Assembly (NCBI RefSeq): GCF_014190775.1
Contig: NZ_JACHVP010000007.1
Location: 34,257-98,256 of the forward strand
Reading direction: 5' to 3'
Source of the DNA: Leifsonia aquatica
GTDB lineage: Bacteria > Actinomycetota > Actinomycetes > Actinomycetales > Microbacteriaceae
DNA length: 64,000 bases
This document shows positions 60,881-64,000 of this stretch, piece after piece. Numbering within the stretch: position 1 is the stretch's first letter; each line of letters starts with the position of its first letter. Both the position numbers and the translations under genes were made by a program. Below the pieces are notes generated by a model that had not been told where the DNA came from, made no database searches, and saw only the letters and a list, made by a program, of their open reading frames with translations.

Positions 60881-60895
60881 CCGTGCCGGGTACGG

Positions 60896-60901
60896 CAGAC
60901 T
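60896..60901 (+). promoter_or_regulatory. -10 box CAGACT of the methyltransferase gene (leaderless)
   Basis: CAGACT ends 6 nt before ATG 60908. The divergent gpmA -10 box is only 15 bp away, so the two promoters are back to back. Confidence 0.45.
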
Positions 60902-60907
60902 GGAGCG

Positions 60908-61726
60908 ATGGCTTCCGGTGCGATCGGCACGGTGACGCGTGGCACGACCAACACCAACCGGCTGCGCCGCGTCGACCGCTGGGTCGCGGCCCAGCCGGTG
61001 CTCCGGCGCACCTCCGACCCGCTCGTCGTCGACCTCGGCTACGGCGCCAGCGGCGTGACCGCGCTCGAACTGCACCAGCGGCTGGCGAAGGCGCGACCGG
61101 ATGTCGAGGTCGTCGGCCTGGAGATCGAGCCGGCCCGGGTGCGCACCGCCGAGGAGCAGCTCGTGGCGGTGCGCGCCGGGCAGACCGGCTTCGCGCCCGA
61201 CGCGCGCATCCGCTTCGCCCTGGGCGGCTTCGAGGTGCCGCTACCGGACGAGCGACGCGCGGCCGTGATCCGCGCGTTCAACGTGCTGCGGCAGTACGAC
61301 GAGGGGGAGGTCGCGGCCGCGTGGAACCGGATGCTGGCGCGGCTCCAGCCCGGCGGACTGCTGGTCGAGGGCACGTGCGACGAGATCGGGCGCATCGCGA
61401 GCTGGGTCGCGCTCGATCCCGGCGGACCGGTCTCCCTCACGGTGTCGCTGCGCCTCCGCGGGTTGGAGGCGCCGTCCGTCGTGGCGGAACGGCTGCCGAA
61501 GGCGCTCATCCACCGCAACGTGCCGGGCGAGCGCGTGCACGCGTTCCTGACCGAGCTGGACCGGTTGTGGCGCATCCACTCGCCACTGGCGGCCTACGGA
61601 CCATCGCAGCGCTGGATCGCCGTCGCGCAGGGCATGCGCGACGCCGGCTGGCCCATCAGCGGCGGCCGCTCGCGCTGGCGGCTCGGCGAGCTGACCGTCG
61701 CGTGGAGCGCCGTCGCGCCCGCTTGA
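60908..61726 (+). CDS. Class I SAM-dependent methyltransferase-like protein
   Basis: A 272-residue protein. [16 protein letters not shown] (about 40-55) is the SAM-binding motif I region and [11 protein letters not shown] the acidic motif II loop; [14 protein letters not shown] follows in the position of the late beta strands. The N-terminal [13 protein letters not shown] suggests a basic helix. It has no clear substrate domain. ATG 60908 is 6 nt after a CAGACT -10 box. It is divergent from gpmA. Family clear, target unknown. Confidence 0.78.
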   Translation: MASGAIGTVTRGTTNTNRLRRVDRWVAAQPVLRRTSDPLVVDLGYGASGVTALELHQRLAKARPDVEVVGLEIEPARVRTAEEQLVAVRAGQTGFAPDARIRFALGGFEVPLPDERRAAVIRAFNVLRQYDEGEVAAAWNRMLARLQPGGLLVEGTCDEIGRIASWVALDPGGPVSLTVSLRLRGLEAPSVVAERLPKALIHRNVPGERVHAFLTELDRLWRIHSPLAAYGPSQRWIAVAQGMRDAGWPISGGRSRWRLGELTVAWSAVAPA

Positions 61727-61743
61727 GGCGCCTCGAACGCCCC

Positions 61744-61803
61744 ACATTTGGCGCGAATGTCGAGTTCGGGCGCCGCATTCGCGACATTTGGTGCACATGT
61801 GCG
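61744..61803. repeat. Iterated word between convergent genes (element G)
   Basis: ACATTTGGCGCGAATGTCG (61744-61762) is partly repeated in the same direction at 61784-61803 (ACATTTGGTGCACATGTGCG), and an inverted part, CATTCGCGAC (61776-61785), lies between. It occupies the spacer between the methyltransferase-like and YgfZ gene ends. Confidence 0.55.
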
Positions 61804-61821
61804 GGAGGGATGCGGTGGTCG

Positions 61822-62955
61822 TCAGGCGCGCGGCCGACGCGTGACCGCACCCAGCCGCGGGAGGTGCGGGATCTGCGCCTCGGCCCCGGCGCCGGGAGGC
61901 ACGACGACCTCCTGCGCGGCCGCCACCAGCGTGCCGTCGGCGTCGACCGTGAGGGTCTCGTCCGGGGCGGTGCTGCGCTTGACGACGGCGAGCGCGATCG
62001 GCCCGAGCTCGTAGTGCAGAGCGGTGGAGGTCACCGTGCCGACCTCCTTCTCACCCAGCGAGACGGAGGCGCCTCGCACCGGGTGCGCACCCTCGGAGCC
62101 GTCCAAGTGCAGCATCACGAGGCGGCGGGGCGGGTGGCCGAGGTTGTGGACCTTCGCCACCGTCTCCTGCCCGCGGTAGCAGCCCTTGTCGAGGTGGACG
62201 GCGCTGCGCAGCCAGTCGAGCTCGTGCGGGATGGTGCGCTCGTCGACCTCGGTGGAGAACCGCGGCCGCCAGGCGGCGATGCGCAGAGCGTCGGCCGCCG
62301 ACGCGCCGGCAGCGGTCAGCTCGCCGCTCTCGACGCGGGCGACGATCGACTCCAGGGCATCGCGCGGGACGAGGCGCTCGCTCCAGGTCCACCCGGCTCC
62401 GGGATGCTCGCCCTGCGCGTACTGGTGGCCTCCGACCGCCACGGCGCGCCACGGGTCGTGCCAGATGAGCGGCACCCCGTTCGGCGCGGCGATGGGGAGA
62501 GGCGGATCGCCGAGGGTGCCGATCGTCGCGAGGTCGTCGCTGCGGTCGGCGAGTTCGACGCGGAGCATGAAGCGCATCCGGTCGAGCCACGACAGCAGGC
62601 CTTCGACCTCGGGGCGGTCCACGAGCAGCCAGAGCGTCTCGCCGTCCTCGACGAGCCGGACCGCGTGCTCGACCCGGCCGGTCACATCCAGCAGAAGCGT
62701 CTCTGACGACTCCCCGGGCTGCAGGCGGGTGAGCGCCTGACTGGTGAGCGAGTTGAGCCAGCTCAGCCGGTCCGGCCCGGTGATGGTGAGGACGGCGCGG
62801 TCGGAGAGGTCGACGATGGCACGGCCCTCGGCGAGCGCGCGCTGCTCCCCGAGCGGGTTGCCGTAGTGGGCGGGGACGCCGGCCTCGGCCGTCGCTCCCG
62901 GAATCGCGGCAGCGTCGACGGCGCCGGGCAGGCGGAGGAACGGCGAAGCGGTCAT
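61822..62955 (-). CDS. ygfZ: YgfZ/GcvT-type folate-binding protein
   Basis: A 377-residue protein of the YgfZ family, which uses folate in maintenance of iron-sulfur enzymes. The signature KGCYRGQET is at about residue 253-261. The N-terminal part resembles glycine-cleavage T protein (LSDRAVLTITGPDRLSWLNSLTSQ). ATG 62955 shares one base with the stop of the upstream FABP-like gene; GTG 62958 is possible. The pairing with a nitrobindin-like gene is common in Actinobacteria. Confidence 0.92.
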   Translation of the reverse strand: MTASPFLRLPGAVDAAAIPGATAEAGVPAHYGNPLGEQRALAEGRAIVDLSDRAVLTITGPDRLSWLNSLTSQALTRLQPGESSETLLLDVTGRVEHAVRLVEDGETLWLLVDRPEVEGLLSWLDRMRFMLRVELADRSDDLATIGTLGDPPLPIAAPNGVPLIWHDPWRAVAVGGHQYAQGEHPGAGWTWSERLVPRDALESIVARVESGELTAAGASAADALRIAAWRPRFSTEVDERTIPHELDWLRSAVHLDKGCYRGQETVAKVHNLGHPPRRLVMLHLDGSEGAHPVRGASVSLGEKEVGTVTSTALHYELGPIALAVVKRSTAPDETLTVDADGTLVAAAQEVVVPPGAGAEAQIPHLPRLGAVTRRPRA

Positions 62956-63551
62956 CACTCCGCCTTGGCGAGGCGGGCGGACGCGTGCGTCCGGAGCTCC
63001 TGGCCGAGCGCGGCGATGTCCCACGCCCAGAGGAGGTGGTTCTCGACGAGCCCGTACAGGCGGGTGGCCGCCGTGTACTCCTTGGCGCCCGCGGTGCGCA
63101 CGACGGCGTCGGTCGCCAGGTCGATGCGCGGTCCGCTCACCTGGCCGAGGTAGAGCTCGCTGACCCCGTCGGGGTGGATGACGGAGACGTCGATGTCGAA
63201 GGCACCGTTGGAGTTGCGCAGCGTCTCAACCGCCTGCGCCGTGCCGAACGGCCTCGGGCCGGAGCCCGGCAGCATCGCCGGCCCCTGGTCGCCCTCGATC
63301 AATTTGCGACTGAGCCGCCAATAGCCGGTCTCGGCCGCGAGCGGGGTCTTCTCCTCGTCGAGGATCCAGGAGGTCGACGAGTAGTTGAGGTACGGCTGGC
63401 CGTCGTGGCTGAAGCTCACGCGCTGGCCGAATTCGAGCTCGGTGTGCTCGTCGCCGACGGCGTAGTCGAGCACGCCGGTGCCCTCCCAGACGCCTATGAG
63501 CCAGGAGAGCGGCACCAGCTCGGAGGGGAGGTCGGTCGGGATCTCGATCAT
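62955..63551 (-). CDS. FABP-like/nitrobindin family heme-binding protein
   Basis: A 198-residue beta-barrel protein of the THAP4/nitrobindin group. SWLIGVWEGTG contains the family GxWxGxG motif; RVSFSHDGQPYLNYSS and EETGYWRL-like ETGYWRLSRK follow in the barrel. Nitrobindins bind ferric heme and react with NO or peroxynitrite; the heme ligand histidine is probably the one in VENHLLWAWDI. The stop overlaps the ygfZ start, so the genes are coupled. Confidence 0.88.
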   Translation of the reverse strand: MIEIPTDLPSELVPLSWLIGVWEGTGVLDYAVGDEHTELEFGQRVSFSHDGQPYLNYSSTSWILDEEKTPLAAETGYWRLSRKLIEGDQGPAMLPGSGPRPFGTAQAVETLRNSNGAFDIDVSVIHPDGVSELYLGQVSGPRIDLATDAVVRTAGAKEYTAATRLYGLVENHLLWAWDIAALGQELRTHASARLAKAE

Positions 63552-63570
63552 GACGTGACCGCTCCCCCGC

Positions 63571-63681
63571 CTAGCGCTGGCCGCGGAAGAGGTTGTAGAC
63601 GACCAGTCCGGAGACGCCGAGGATCGCGAGGGTGGCCAGGCCCAGCAGGCCGACGAAGAGGAGTTCGAGAGCGACGAGCAT
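63571..63681 (-). CDS. 36-residue single-pass membrane protein
   Basis: A tiny gene: MLVALELLFVGLLGLATLAI begins a hydrophobic helix, and the product ends VVYNLFRGQR. One membrane segment with a basic end is predicted. ATG 63681 lies 6 nt after a perfect TAGACT -10 box, so it is probably leaderless. It fills the gap between two genes of the same strand. Function unknown. Confidence 0.6.
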   Translation of the reverse strand: MLVALELLFVGLLGLATLAILGVSGLVVYNLFRGQR

Positions 63682-63687
63682 ACGGAG

Positions 63688-63693
63688 AGTCTA
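63688..63693 (-). promoter_or_regulatory. -10 box TAGACT of the 36-residue gene (leaderless)
   Basis: TAGACT on the minus strand ends 6 nt before ATG 63681; same hexamer and spacing as at 3222 and 20400. It overlaps nothing coding. Confidence 0.55.
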
Positions 63694-63695
63694 TG

Positions 63696-63968
63696 TCAGC
63701 CGGCGGCCGAGACGATGGCGAGAACCGCTCCGGTGATCCCGAGGATGACGAAGCTGCCCGTGAGCGTCGCCGCCAGACGGTTGACGAAGCCGTCCTTGCG
63801 CTGGGTCGCGAGCTGGGCCGCGAACGCCAGGAGCACGCTCACGCCCAGGGCGAGCGAGAGCCAGGAGGCGTATGCGCTGTGCGGTGAGAGGACGCCGATG
63901 AGCACCGCAAGCACGATCGAGACGGCCCAGACGGAGCCGACGCTGCCGTACAGAGCGGGTCGCGGCAT
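63696..63968 (-). CDS. Small integral membrane protein, possibly longer
   Basis: A 90-residue protein with about three membrane helices (about 12-30, 35-52 and 65-88) and a basic TQRKDGFVNRL loop. ATG 63968 has GGAG 4 bases upstream. The frame stays open to the window edge and the codons before the ATG read as a Pro/Glu/Ala-rich stretch with G/C third positions, so the true start may lie beyond base 64000. Function unknown. Confidence 0.65.
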   Translation of the reverse strand: MPRPALYGSVGSVWAVSIVLAVLIGVLSPHSAYASWLSLALGVSVLLAFAAQLATQRKDGFVNRLAATLTGSFVILGITGAVLAIVSAAG

Positions 63969-64000
63969 CGGCTCCGGCGGCTCGACGGCCGCGGCGGGCC

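Overview
The window is very GC-rich, dense, mostly single-copy bacterial chromosome. It carries a housekeeping block typical of Actinobacteria (carD, ispDF, cysS, rlmB, regX3/senX3, phoU, gpmA), many leaderless genes, and several secreted proteins with proline/threonine linkers. Gene content and style fit a Leifsonia-like member of the Microbacteriaceae; the genus is an inference. I see no phage, insertion sequence, CRISPR array, rRNA or plasmid functions. No stretch longer than about 300 bases lacks a gene.

Layout. 1-1368: the end of a phenylacetate-degradation operon (paaE fragment and a PaaG-like isomerase). 1429-5065: a small membrane protein, an NtaA-type flavin monooxygenase, and a GntR regulator overlapping an MFS transporter, with a tandem operator. 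5096-8794: a maltokinase-like kinase, an M23 peptidase and signal peptidase I. 8796-12907: siderophore uptake (divergent SIP reductase, binding lipoprotein, two permeases) under one iron box. 12879-17741: a DNA-binding regulator with a possible AUC start, a YCII protein, and a CitA/CitB-type two-component system divergent from a CitMHS citrate transporter. 17799-20825: a DUF4190-like membrane protein, a type B carboxylesterase and a PLDc_N protein. 20826-27152: intracellular GH35 beta-galactosidase, a three-gene sugar ABC importer and its LacI regulator. 27297-33491: a TPP enzyme, an MHS-family transporter, an OafA-like acyltransferase and a GntR regulator. 33546-38277: a P-loop kinase flanked by direct repeats, a CBM2-CBM2-GH18 secreted protein, a 58-aa membrane protein and an aromatic FAD monooxygenase. 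38414-42247: tRNA-Thr(UGU), a membrane DsbA-like protein, an MsmK-type ABC ATPase and a DUF4032 kinase-like protein. 42399-47940: a LacI regulator, an amidohydrolase and a polar amino-acid type ABC importer. 48045-63968: housekeeping genes interrupted by a 4-kb GH30 gene.

Main functional reading. The GH35/ABC operon and the distant GH30 gene carry the same pair of 16-bp operators (ATGTTGACGTCAACAT and ATGTTTACGTCAACAT). They therefore look like one LacI regulon split by about 30 kb. A surface-anchored GH30 enzyme (class E sortase-like LADTG signal) would cut a galactan-type polymer, the ABC system would import the fragments, cytosolic GH35 would finish them, and the orphan MsmK ATPase at 39740 could power the ATPase-less importer. 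The GH30 gene sits between carD and ispDF, which are neighbours in other actinobacteria, so it looks inserted.

The most unusual non-coding feature is a set of intergenic elements, mostly at convergent gene ends. Each is built from two to four copies of a 10-21 nt word in both orientations. Three of them share one hairpin geometry (8-bp outer arms around 19 nt), two with completely different but still self-complementary inner arms.
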